The notes: generated by a model from the sequence alone, not told the origin. Counted from the stretch's first letter, positions 1 through 8,663 are shown. The stretch: 10,864 nt of DNA from Lentimicrobiaceae bacterium (GCA_009787485.1 WQWP01000076.1:1-10864); one strand, 5' to 3'. A program made the numbers and translations.

Positions 1-3000
1 GCACGCCGTTTCGCAGTTGCGTAAATCTAAAATCGGTGGTGGCGCTTTGCCCCACATATTCACCATCTAAAAATACTTCGTAGTGCTTAAAAGTGTGGGT
101 TTGTTGTTTGGGGATACCAATTGTGATATTGTCAATCATGAGGCCCAGATCCGCATTTTCATAATAATGCTGAAAAGCCACTCTCTTAGCTTCTGCCGGC
201 ATTTGAACGGTTACTTTTTGCCAGGTAGTATTGCTTGGATTGGCTCTTCTTGTTCCTCCAACTGCCGTAAAATGGCCAACCTGATCAGAGCCTCTTGAAA
301 AAAGAACTCTATAGGGTTCTGTAGAGCGAAGAGCGTTTACATAGAAAGAAACTTCAAATGGTGCGTCAAAATTAAATTCTTTGCTAATCATCCAACTATC
401 TGTTGTTCCGTAGGGTCCGTAAGATACAAACGAAAGGAAATATTTAGCTCCTTCGTAGGCTTTCCAATCTCTGCCGGGTACAGCCGGTGCAACAGCTATG
501 GGAGGCGTGGTAGCACTCGGATTAAAAACAGTGAAAGCTTGCGGTAGCCCTGCGTTGGGCCAGGTAGAGTTTAAAGCATAAGCTACAGCCTGACCGGTTA
601 AGTTGCGCATCGTCCAATTTTCAATATTATCAATGGCAAAATCTTCATGATTCTCAGCGCCATCAAAGAAAGGAGGCGGGTTCCAGGTAAAATCGGCTTC
701 ATTAAGTGTTACCGGATCTACCTTCACCTCTAAAACATAAGGCTTAATAATCTCTTCAATCAATACAACATTGATATTATAGACCACACTCGATGTGGTA
801 AAGTCAATCGTCTGTGTATAGGGTTCAAATCCGGCCGCATTGATGGTTAACGTGTAAACTCCTCTGTAAAATTCATCAGATGAAATAACACCGGTTGCAT
901 CAAGCGTTCCTGTATAATGTCTGCTATTGCTCACCAACGATACGGAGGCGCCTGATAATATAGTATTGTCAAATCCGGTAGCATTATGGGTAACATTAAT
1001 GGTTAAGGCTACATACATGTCTTTGACTAATACGTTAGAATAAACAAATCCCGATTCAACGCCATTCATGTATATGGTTTTAACAGCATATTGGAACTCT
1101 CCTCTTCCAAATGAAGCAAAAGTTGCATCATTGTATGAAGGTGTTGTTACTAAGGAACTATTTATTTTGACAAATGCTCCCGGAAGGTTAGCCCGATAAA
1201 TATCATAGCCTGTTTGGGGCGATGGAGATTTCGTTGAAAAATAGTCGTCCGATAAATGAGGCGCTTCAAATTCAAAGTCAGGTGTCCAACTCGTTGATTC
1301 ATCAACAAGAACAAGACGATTTGAAGGCTGTAGTTCTAAAGACGGAAGCTCAACATTTTGAACAACAGAAAGTCCTGACGTATTCTGTTTCTCTAAGATT
1401 TCGCTTTGTGTTATCTCTTCACCGGATTTTCCGGTTACTATGTTAAAGTAGCCTCTCCATATACCTTCTGCACGAATCAGCAAATTAACTCCTAAACCAA
1501 TTGCACTCTCGAGAGGCGAAGAATAAGAACCGGCTGCCAGTACCCACTGGGTGTTTGGGATCCAAGGCCAGTTTGGATCAACACCATTGTCGAATGCCAG
1601 TACTAAGCGCGTATGCGCCGATGCTATACCTACTGCAAATCCGTTTGTAGCTTCTATCTCTGCTGGTAATACAAATTCATTCCATTGATTTGGAATCGTT
1701 GGAATATTCATATAACTGCCCAATAAGTTGTTAACATTTGGCTGGCCGGAAGGCAGCAGTCCATACAAAAAGATATTCGATGAAGTGGTTTGAGGGATTC
1801 CCATCTCAGTGGCTTGATACCACATTACTTTTTGAATGGTTGCCAGGTCATGGAAAGCAGGTCCTAATGCGAGGTTCGGATTCGGATTGTCAGCCATTAC
1901 ACTCGCCCACTGAGTTCCGTTATCTCTACGGAAAATCTTTGGATGAGGATCAAAGGGACCATACCACGATAATTGCGCCGACCCATTTGTTTGTTCTGTT
2001 GCTGTAAGTGCATGAACCGGATAGGGCGTTTGCAAAATGGTAATGTCACCTAAATTAATATTAGCAGCAAGAACAGCAACATCGCCAAAATAGTTCTTCT
2101 GATAGCCGGAACGTTCAAGCTCTAATCTATAAGTTGTGCCTCCCCACATATTAGGAATTGTAAATGTTCCATCGGCGCCGGTGAACATTTCGTAATTTAC
2201 CAATCCGGAAAACGCCACTTTGACGCCACTTACCGGCAATTCAGCATTGCAAATTACCCGTCCCGAAATCGCTACTTTAGGACGTGGCTCCATAATGGTT
2301 AGTGGAAGTATAAGATGATTGCCAACATTTAATACCACATTGTTGTGTACATAATCATTACATTCAAGATGTGAAATTGTTACCTTTAAATCGTTGGCTG
2401 CAATAATTTTAGGAAACAAAAACTCTCCGGTAGCATCCGTATGAGCTACTGCACTCAAATTAGGATAGCTTGCAGAAGTAACGGCTACTTTTGCTCCGGA
2501 TATCGGTGTTGTTCCATCGTGATAAACCACTTTGCCCGATAAAGTTCCAAATCCATCTGCTTTTTCTATCCAAAATGACGTAACGGGAGCCATATTCATT
2601 AGCTGTAAACCACTTCCATTAATATTGTTTACATTAAAAGGCTGAGTCATTTTATAAATAATTCGGGGCTCTTGATTTACAACCGCTGTAAATGCCGGAT
2701 CTCCATCTGCGCCCGTTCCTCCTTGATATTCGACCATCACAATAAGATTTTCGCCGGTGTAGAAAAATGGTTTTTGAAGTTCTATCTCAAACATTTCATA
2801 AGGTTTATTGGCTTTAGGAAATGTTAATCTACCATCAAAAACAAGATCCATTTCGTTAGCATTTGGATAACTGCCCGGTACATCAAACGCAGGAAGGTTT
2901 GAATTAGCCATATAGACTTTAATATCTTTATTTGCTCTTGTAATAGGATGTTCGATATAGTATGCATATCTGGTAATTATTCCGGCAACGCCGTTAAAAT

Positions 3001-6000
3001 GAGACTTCGGGTGATAGGTTTGAGATAGGCTTCCCATCAAGCCTGCGGTGTTAAAGTAAACCGGCACCATCCACCTGTAAAGCGCTCCCGGATCCGGATC
3101 GATAGTGCCGCTTGTAATAAATTCAACATTTTCCGGAAGAATATCAAGCTTAATACGATTTGAAATATTATTTTCCAAATTTTCATCTGCAATATAACTC
3201 ACACGTATAAATGCGTTGAATTTTCCTGTTTGGGTAAATGCGTAGTTAATAGAAGCGGTGTAATAATCTTCTCTTGCTAAGTTTTGCCCCGGTATAGAGT
3301 GCAATACAACCACGTTGTAATTATTATCGTAGTAGCAAAGTTCCACCGTATATTCACTTCCGGCTACAGAATTTACGCCGCCATTAGCAATTATGGCAGT
3401 ATAGTTTTGAGCAACACCCACACGATAAATAGCGGCGCCATGCGTGGTAGCGCTCACTTTAAACTCTTGTACCATTAAATCATGATCATGCATTACTTTA
3501 GCCGGACCTCTAATTTGGTCTATTTGCGGGTATCTGGAAGTCCAATAGCTAAAATCTTGAAAACCAATATAAAACTCGTCTCCGTCTTTTAAGCCCAAAT
3601 CACCCAGGTCATATTCATATAGCCTGTAGAAAACACTCGTTGGCTGTATAAACTCAAGAGTTTGAGTAAAATCTGCTATATTATTTGATGTTCTTGACAA
3701 TTTTACGTAAAACCTGGTGATGTCGAAACTAAGCCCACCGGCTAAATAAAATGAAAACTTATCGCCTGTGGCGTACTTCATTTTAGGCGTAATTAACCAG
3801 TCATTATGTACCGGATCTGTTCCGGGATTGCCCGCATCCTGATCTGCACTGGCTATGGCGCTCCCTTCGTGAGGAACTACTTGAAAATGCCACGGCTGAC
3901 CTATAGTCCGTTTATATCTTGCCCAGGTTTTTCCATCATTATTAGCGTCAACTACTTTCCATCCGATAGGTGGGAAAAGTTCTTTTTCAAAACCTTCGCG
4001 CAATGCTTTGAAACGAAGCCCGAAAACGCTTAAATCAATATGAGGATTTCCGAGCGTAGGGGTTTCAAACTCAAAAGTTGCTTTTCCTGTTAAGGCTCCT
4101 AATTGTAGCGGGGTTACCGCAAAATTAATAGTTAGCTCTTCTGCAAAAGGAATTACAATCGGAAAAGTAACATCGGTAACATAAAAATCTTCCGAAGTAA
4201 AGGCAATATTCGTAATGACCATATCATCATATCCGAAATTTTTTACCGTTACCGGAAGGGTATTTATGGTATTCATTTCTTGTTCATCATAATCGAGAAA
4301 CTTTTTACTTGTAGTGATATAGGGCTGTTGGGGAACTTCATCAAATACAAAACAAATTTCAGGAGGATTATGGTGTCCCAAAGTAGAATAGATTCCGGAA
4401 GTTGGAAAAACAGGCGGATTATAAGGATCAATGGGTTGCGAAGTACTGGAAATAGTTAAAGCGCTATGGCAATTATACCACATAGGGAATCGGTATCTTC
4501 CAACTACACAGTTGAAATTAGTGATATTAGCAGTTGAGGTCTCCAATTGCACAGTGGTTACAAGTACATTGCTTGTTCCATCATAAAGAAAGGGTTCGAT
4601 ATCTATATAGTTCCAACCGGCTTCACTAAACAGATACGGACCTTCATATACTTTGGTCATTTCTGATGCATTTGTAAAAATAGCGCCACTCAGAGGAAAT
4701 TCTTCTAAATCCGTATTCTTTAAATAAACCGCAATAACATTATCTCCAAAAGCGGTTCCGGTAGCATGCCAACCAATTCGCCGGATTCTGCCTTCAATAT
4801 CGGTTCCTATTTCGTCTTTATATACGATGTATTGGTTAGCCACATATCTATGGCCGGAATGTGGCCCTGAGTTTGCAGTAACCCCTAACCCCGCATATTC
4901 AATCTCCACCCAACAACGGGTGTCAACAGGTTCAAAATCTCTGGCTTTACCTTTAAGTGTAATGAGGTTGCCTCCATAAACACCATCTTCTTCAATTATA
5001 AATTCTGCGGTTGCCGAATAATCTCCTTGTATATCAGGGGTAAAACTGAAAGTCATCTGTTGTGAAGTTCCTGCGGTTATCATAATAGGAAAAGTAGCAT
5101 CGCAGGAAAAAATATTGGAGTCCGAAATAGTAATTCCTGAAACAGTGATGATGTCGGTGCCAATATTAGCAATCGTAACAGTTTGTGTTTCTGTAGTGTT
5201 TATCAATTGTTCAGGAAAACTCAATGTCTTGGGAATTATTGAAAGAATGGCGCCATCAGCGCTTTGATACCTGAATTTAACATTCAGGTAATTTGTAAAA
5301 CTTCCTCTAACACCGGCAACGTTTTCCAAAAAGTTATTCAAATCGCCATCTTCCCACCAAAAAGAAGTAACGCTATTTCCATTTGAGGAAGGAGTAACTC
5401 TAAAATTTGTGGGTTGACCCCAACTTGCATCGCACACCGAAGTCGTAATCACAAGATTACCACCGGAGTAAAAATAAGGTTCAATTAAAGTGAGGGGCAA
5501 CCAAACACTGCCTCCACCTGCCGGCGTTCTGTTAATAACGCCTTCAAAAACCATTTCCTTATTGTTTTCCGCTGCAACATATTTTCCGGCAATATCATCC
5601 TCATTGGTGGTCGAAAACCAAACTTTTATCCGTTTCGGACGTGCATCACTTCCTACATATTCGTATGCAATTTCTAAAATATCCATTACAGGAGGAAGCA
5701 AATCTGCAGTATAAATAGTTTGGGTATAAGTTCTATACGCTCCTTGATGAATGAGATAATTAGCATCCTCTGTTCCTGTACCTACAATAGTGGTTGTAGG
5801 TACAAAATTCAGGGCTTCTCCTTGAAGTGTAATGGTATTGCTACCGTAATACTCTGTTTCTACAATGCTAAATTCTACGGTTGCCGAATAATTATTTTGA
5901 GTTTCAGGGCTAAAAGCGAAAGTTATCTCCTCCGAATCTCCTGCATTCAGCACGATGGGGAAAGCAGTGTTGCAAGAAAAAGCGGGATCGGAAATATTAA

Positions 6001-6754
6001 CTCCTGAAAGAGTAAGCGAGCCAATACCTGTATTTGAAGCGGTAACCGTTTGTGTTTCTGTAGTATTGGTAAGTTGTTCTCCAAAATCTAAAGCGTTTGG
6101 ACTTATGGAAAGAATCGGAGCATCATTAACTTGATAAGTAAGCTTGATATTTGTGAAAACAGCACCGCTTCTCATCGTTCCAAAACTACCTTCTAAAAAG
6201 ACACTGGAATTAATGTCTCCATAGCAAAGCGTAGCCACATGTTTGCCGTTAGTGGAAGGCGTAACTCTAAAATTAGCTTCTGAGCTGGCCCAATCGGAAT
6301 CGGTAAACGAAGCAGAAATTACAAGATTACCCCCGTTGTACACATAAGGCGTTTGTAACACAATGGGCAACCAAACACTTGCTGCTCCGCCAGACGGTGG
6401 CACCCTATGAAGAACGCCTTCAAAAACAACTTGTCTGTTGGTTTCCGAGGTAACAAATTTTCCATTAATGTCATCTTCGGTGGTGGTGGAGAGCCAAATT
6501 TTCATTCGTTTTCCGGTGGCTCTACTTCCTACATATTCCCAGGCAATTTCTGTGATTTCCATTGATGAGGGAAGCAAATCGGCTGTGTAAATATTTTGAG
6601 AATAAACGTTGTACGCGTAGTTCTCAAGGAAATATGCAGCAGGCGTTGTTCCTGTACCCACTTGAATAACTGCTTGCGCGCGAAGCGCACCGGTGGCAAA
6701 AATAGCCAAAGCTAATACCACCAAAATTCGAATAAAAAAGTTCTTCTGTTTCAT
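1..6754 (-). CDS. Giant secreted modular adhesin, HagA/gingipain-adhesin-like (3' end outside window)
   Basis: I translated this frame from ATG at 6754 to the window edge: 2251 codons, no stop, no sign of a frameshift. Residues 1-26 form a signal peptide (KQKNFF, hydrophobic core, cut near LRA-Q). Approximate order of modules: beta module 32-212 plus ASH/SPD-2/Hydin-like domain 213-317; the same pair again at 324-501 and 502-605; a divergent beta module 606-800; a third ASH-like domain 802-914; a cleaved-adhesin-like domain 916-1087 (GFE near 921, PPIGW ending at 932, DWLITP around 985); a CARDB-like domain 1092-1212; another beta module 1216-1400; two carboxypeptidase-regulatory-like domains 1402-1489 and 1491-1575; Fn3-like plus beta module 1577-1770; Fn3-like 1847-1911; a third carboxypeptidase-regulatory-like domain 1913-2002; a jelly-roll/cleaved-adhesin-like domain 2026-2220; and the start of an Fn3-like segment. 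No catalytic domain is seen. By family it is probably a surface adhesin exported by T9SS, but the C-terminal sorting domain that would prove this lies beyond base 1. Domain names come from recognised sequence patterns, not a search. Confidence 0.93.
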   Translation of the reverse strand, partial: MKQKNFFIRILVVLALAIFATGALRAQAVIQVGTGTTPAAYFLENYAYNVYSQNIYTADLLPSSMEITEIAWEYVGSRATGKRMKIWLSTTTEDDINGKFVTSETNRQVVFEGVLHRVPPSGGAASVWLPIVLQTPYVYNGGNLVISASFTDSDWASSEANFRVTPSTNGKHVATLCYGDINSSVFLEGSFGTMRSGAVFTNIKLTYQVNDAPILSISPNALDFGEQLTNTTETQTVTASNTGIGSLTLSGVNISDPAFSCNTAFPIVLNAGDSEEITFAFSPETQNNYSATVEFSIVETEYYGSNTITLQGEALNFVPTTTIVGTGTEDANYLIHQGAYRTYTQTIYTADLLPPVMDILEIAYEYVGSDARPKRIKVWFSTTNEDDIAGKYVAAENNKEMVFEGVINRTPAGGGSVWLPLTLIEPYFYSGGNLVITTSVCDASWGQPTNFRVTPSSNGNSVTSFWWEDGDLNNFLENVAGVRGSFTNYLNVKFRYQSADGAILSIIPKTLSFPEQLINTTETQTVTIANIGTDIITVSGITISDSNIFSCDATFPIMITAGTSQQMTFSFTPDIQGDYSATAEFIIEEDGVYGGNLITLKGKARDFEPVDTRCWVEIEYAGLGVTANSGPHSGHRYVANQYIVYKDEIGTDIEGRIRRIGWHATGTAFGDNVIAVYLKNTDLEEFPLSGAIFTNASEMTKVYEGPYLFSEAGWNYIDIEPFLYDGTSNVLVTTVQLETSTANITNFNCVVGRYRFPMWYNCHSALTISSTSQPIDPYNPPVFPTSGIYSTLGHHNPPEICFVFDEVPQQPYITTSKKFLDYDEQEMNTINTLPVTVKNFGYDDMVITNIAFTSEDFYVTDVTFPIVIPFAEELTINFAVTPLQLGALTGKATFEFETPTLGNPHIDLSVFGLRFKALREGFEKELFPPIGWKVVDANNDGKTWARYKRTIGQPWHFQVVPHEGSAIASADQDAGNPGTDPVHNDWLITPKMKYATGDKFSFYLAGGLSFDITRFYVKLSRTSNNIADFTQTLEFIQPTSVFYRLYEYDLGDLGLKDGDEFYIGFQDFSYWTSRYPQIDQIRGPAKVMHDHDLMVQEFKVSATTHGAAIYRVGVAQNYTAIIANGGVNSVAGSEYTVELCYYDNNYNVVVLHSIPGQNLAREDYYTASINYAFTQTGKFNAFIRVSYIADENLENNISNRIKLDILPENVEFITSGTIDPDPGALYRWMVPVYFNTAGLMGSLSQTYHPKSHFNGVAGIITRYAYYIEHPITRANKDIKVYMANSNLPAFDVPGSYPNANEMDLVFDGRLTFPKANKPYEMFEIELQKPFFYTGENLIVMVEYQGGTGADGDPAFTAVVNQEPRIIYKMTQPFNVNNINGSGLQLMNMAPVTSFWIEKADGFGTLSGKVVYHDGTTPISGAKVAVTSASYPNLSAVAHTDATGEFLFPKIIAANDLKVTISHLECNDYVHNNVVLNVGNHLILPLTIMEPRPKVAISGRVICNAELPVSGVKVAFSGLVNYEMFTGADGTFTIPNMWGGTTYRLELERSGYQKNYFGDVAVLAANINLGDITILQTPYPVHALTATEQTNGSAQLSWYGPFDPHPKIFRRDNGTQWASVMADNPNPNLALGPAFHDLATIQKVMWYQATEMGIPQTTSSNIFLYGLLPSGQPNVNNLLGSYMNIPTIPNQWNEFVLPAEIEATNGFAVGIASAHTRLVLAFDNGVDPNWPWIPNTQWVLAAGSYSSPLESAIGLGVNLLIRAEGIWRGYFNIVTGKSGEEITQSEILEKQNTSGLSVVQNVELPSLELQPSNRLVLVDESTSWTPDFEFEAPHLSDDYFSTKSPSPQTGYDIYRANLPGAFVKINSSLVTTPSYNDATFASFGRGEFQYAVKTIYMNGVESGFVYSNVLVKDMYVALTINVTHNATGFDNTILSGASVSLVSNSRHYTGTLDATGVISSDEFYRGVYTLTINAAGFEPYTQTIDFTTSSVVYNINVVLIEEIIKPYVLEVKVDPVTLNEADFTWNPPPFFDGAENHEDFAIDNIENWTMRNLTGQAVAYALNSTWPNAGLPQAFTVFNPSATTPPIAVAPAVPGRDWKAYEGAKYFLSFVSYGPYGTTDSWMISKEFNFDAPFEVSFYVNALRSTEPYRVLFSRGSDQVGHFTAVGGTRRANPSNTTWQKVTVQMPAEAKRVAFQHYYENADLGLMIDNITIGIPKQQTHTFKHYEVFLDGEYVGQSATTDFRFTQLRNGV
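4940..5785 (-). repeat. Intragenic tandem repeat, unit 2 (beta module + ASH-like domain)
   Basis: This encodes residues 324-605 of the giant adhesin, directly abutting unit 1. It repeats the same landmarks with substitutions (VGTGTEDANY, IYTADLLPP, EYVGSDA, KRIKVW, MVFEGV, SVWLPL, GGNLVI, NFRVTPSSNG, NTTETQTVT, DYSATAEF). Differences are mostly amino acid substitutions and short in-frame indels, so the duplication is not brand new but still alignable at the DNA level. The next module, from residue 606, is a much more diverged relative. Confidence 0.83.
5786..6661 (-). repeat. Intragenic tandem repeat, unit 1 (beta module + ASH-like domain)
   Basis: This encodes residues 32-323 of the giant adhesin, from VGTGT to just before the next VGTGT. 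Landmarks shared with unit 2 are IYTADLLP, EYVGS, KRMKIW, VVFEGV, SVWLP, GGNLVI, NFRVTPS, NTTETQTVT and NYSATVEF. The DNA is still recognisably similar: for example GGCAACCAAACACT on the plus strand recurs 870 bases away in unit 2, and AATTTTAGAGTTAC on the minus strand occurs in both. The unit is about 292 codons long. Confidence 0.85.
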
Positions 6755-6835
6755 AAGGCATGAATTTAATTTATGTTTTTGTTATTAATTAAGCTCGTTC
6801 ATAATATAGTTTCCATTAAAAAAAGAGGAAAGATG

Positions 6836-6843
6836 CAAAACTA
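6836..6843 (-). promoter_or_regulatory. Candidate -7 element for the giant adhesin gene
   Basis: On the minus strand this reads TAGTTTTG, a perfect match to the Bacteroidota sigma-factor -7 consensus TAnnTTTG. Transcription would start about 75 bases before the ATG at 6754, giving a moderate AT-rich leader. No good -33 TTTG lies at the usual spacing (the sequence there is a T-run), so this is a half-supported promoter. It lies just downstream of the candidate terminator of the regulator gene, which fits separate transcription. Confidence 0.45.
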
Positions 6844-6853
6844 CATTAATAAA

Positions 6854-6891
6854 TAAAAAAAGTTTATTTGACCTTTGTTTTCATGGTCGAA
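6854..6891 (-). terminator. Candidate intrinsic terminator of the TPR/AraC regulator gene
   Basis: Directly after the TAA of the regulator (6893-6895), the minus strand reads TTCGACC (6891-6885), an 11-base loop, then GGTCAAA (6873-6867). That makes a 6-of-7 pair stem. A few bases later comes a run of seven T (6860-6854). The hairpin is short and AT-rich with one mismatch, so it may be weak, but position and T-run fit a rho-independent terminator. Confidence 0.45.
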
Positions 6892-6892
6892 T

Positions 6893-8533
6893 TTATGAAA
6901 AATGACCAAATAGAGGCTGGTTTTTTACACCATCTTGCTCATTCATAGACTGTAAATAGAAATTAGGACTTACGCCGGTAACCTCTTTAAAAGCATCGCG
7001 AAAAGCGCTCCGAGATTTAAAACCTACCTGAAGTGCAACAGATTCAATCGTATATCTTGCAGCGTCAGGCTCTGAAAATAACCTTTGTGCTTCGCGTATC
7101 CGGTAACCATTTAAAAATGAACGAAAATTTTTATTCAAAACATTATTAATGGTTTGCGAAACGTAATTATAATTCGATTGTACCAATACTGCCAATTTAT
7201 CAACAGAGAAATCTGTATCACAAATAATGGATGTATCTTCCATGGTATTGAGAATTTTGTCTATAAGGTCATCTTGTATATTTTGAACAAATTTTTTTTT
7301 CTTTTCCTGTTTTTTTTCAGATGATTTTTGTTGAAGATTAATAATTTCAAGGTTTTTTTCAAATAATACTCTGTGGGCTCTACTGAGATTTCTTTTTTGA
7401 GAATAGATAAACAACAATACAAAACTCAATAATAACAAAACACCGAAAATAATATACCCGATAGTTTTTTGATAATGGATGGTACGTTCTTTAATTTGCT
7501 GTTCAACAACAAGTTGTTCAATTTGTTGATTTGCTTTTGAAATCTCATACAGATGTTGCAACTGATTAATCTCGCCAAATTTCTCGGTACTAAATACAGA
7601 ATCCCTTAACCTCGCGTGCATTTCAAAATATTCTAAAGAAGTTTTATAACGCCCTTTCGATTTTTCTATCTTTGACAAGAGTAAGTAATTTCCTGCCAAT
7701 GTTTGAAAGAAGTTGTTTTTTTCGGCAATCGCATTCGATAAATTAATGTAGTGCAAAGTTGAATCTATTTTTTTTATTTCAAAAAACAGATGTCCAAAAT
7801 TTGATAAATATATAGCTTCCGATTCTAATTCATTTTGTTGCCTCGCCTCATCTAAAGCAATTTTTACATAATAGAACGTAGAATCATATTGTTTTTCATT
7901 ATAGTAAGTTAATGCAATATTATTCATGATAGAACCAAAATTGATTCTGTTATTTCTTTTACTGATTTGCAAGGCTTTATTAAGGGCAAAAAAAGCGCTG
8001 TCGCTATTTCCGATCTCTGCTTCGGTGGTTCCCAAATTGCTTAAAAGATGCACTATAACCACCGTATCTTGAGCCAGGCTCAATGCTTTTGTATAATAAA
8101 ATTTTGCTAAATCAAACTTATTAAAACGATAGTAAATGTTTCCAATATTGTTGTATATTCTGGGCTCGTAAGGTTCATAATTTGCTTTTTCACATAAGAT
8201 TAACGCTTTAATCAAAAATTCGTAAGAAGTGCGGTAATCATATAAACTTTGATAGATCAGCGCTGATTTATTATATGCTTCAATAATTCTTTTTTGTTGT
8301 TCAACATCTGAATCTTTTACGGGAGTGTTTATAATTAAACTATAACAAATTAAAGCGGTATCGGCGCTGTTTTTATGATGATAGTAGTTGGCTGTATCTA
8401 ATTGTTGTTGTGTAGAGAGGTGTTTAAATTTTGAAATAATGTCGTTATCTTGAGAAGAGTCAGCAGGTATATTTTTCCCGTAAATAACAATCGAAGAAAG
8501 CAAAATTACAACTAAGACGCTTTTTTTTAACAC
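6893..8533 (-). CDS. Membrane-anchored TPR-repeat regulator with AraC-type DNA-binding domain
   Basis: The product is 546 residues. A signal-peptide-like segment covers 1-19, then tetratricopeptide-type helical repeats about 40-315 (for example NNIGNIYYRFNKFDLAKFYY at 128-147, and the NNIALTYY and YLSNFGHLF repeats). A coiled-coil stretch follows at 320-350, one transmembrane helix at 357-377 (IGYIIFGVLLLLSFVLLFIY), a charged coiled linker at 380-415 (EKKQEKKKK), and an AraC/XylS helix-turn-helix domain at 440-530 with the family signature IESVALQVGFKSRSAFRDAF and GVSPNFY. The layout puts the TPRs in the periplasm and the DNA-binding domain in the cytoplasm, so this is probably a one-component membrane transcription factor sensing a periplasmic or envelope signal. 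The start is GTG at 8533 (VLKKSV); I found no in-frame ATG nearby upstream, and a perfect -7 element lies about 30 bases upstream. The neighbouring giant adhesin gene, 138 bases downstream, is the obvious candidate target, but that is inferred from position only. Confidence 0.93.
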   Translation of the reverse strand: MLKKSVLVVILLSSIVIYGKNIPADSSQDNDIISKFKHLSTQQQLDTANYYHHKNSADTALICYSLIINTPVKDSDVEQQKRIIEAYNKSALIYQSLYDYRTSYEFLIKALILCEKANYEPYEPRIYNNIGNIYYRFNKFDLAKFYYTKALSLAQDTVVIVHLLSNLGTTEAEIGNSDSAFFALNKALQISKRNNRINFGSIMNNIALTYYNEKQYDSTFYYVKIALDEARQQNELESEAIYLSNFGHLFFEIKKIDSTLHYINLSNAIAEKNNFFQTLAGNYLLLSKIEKSKGRYKTSLEYFEMHARLRDSVFSTEKFGEINQLQHLYEISKANQQIEQLVVEQQIKERTIHYQKTIGYIIFGVLLLLSFVLLFIYSQKRNLSRAHRVLFEKNLEIINLQQKSSEKKQEKKKKFVQNIQDDLIDKILNTMEDTSIICDTDFSVDKLAVLVQSNYNYVSQTINNVLNKNFRSFLNGYRIREAQRLFSEPDAARYTIESVALQVGFKSRSAFRDAFKEVTGVSPNFYLQSMNEQDGVKNQPLFGHFS

Positions 8534-8564
8534 GTTAGGTGGTTTTGTGAATAAAATGAGATGG

Positions 8565-8572
8565 CAAAGATA
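8565..8572 (-). promoter_or_regulatory. Candidate -7 element for the TPR/AraC regulator gene
   Basis: The minus strand reads TATCTTTG, a perfect TAnnTTTG. It would give a leader of roughly 25 bases before the GTG at 8533, a normal length for Bacteroidota. The -33 region, about 8590-8600, has only a weak TTG-type match (CATTTGTTG), a few bases farther upstream than the usual spacing. Confidence 0.5.
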
Positions 8573-8583
8573 AAAATGTTTCT

Positions 8584-8614
8584 TGAACCACAGGACAACA
8601 AATGGTGAACCAGG
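8584..8614. promoter_or_regulatory. Possible operator: direct repeat with 22-bp period at the -33 region
   Basis: TGAACCACAGG (8584-8594) and TGAACCAGG (8606-8614) are near-identical direct repeats whose starts are 22 bases apart. They flank the expected -33 position of the regulator promoter. AraC-family proteins typically bind direct half-sites about two helical turns apart, so autoregulation by the downstream gene is possible. The match is short and could be chance. Confidence 0.25.
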
Positions 8615-8663
8615 GCAAAATCATTTCTAATTTTTGGCAAAGCCTATTTTTTCCTTTCTTTCT

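Noticed and set aside
83..6007. Seven plus-strand open frames of 64-95 codons across this stretch
   Set aside because: All lie inside the continuous minus-strand adhesin frame, have no signal, domain or composition support, and are shadows of it.
4940..6661. CRISPR or other short-spacer array as the explanation of the repeats
   Set aside because: The repeats are about 290 codons long, in frame and protein-coding, with no short identical repeats separated by unique spacers.
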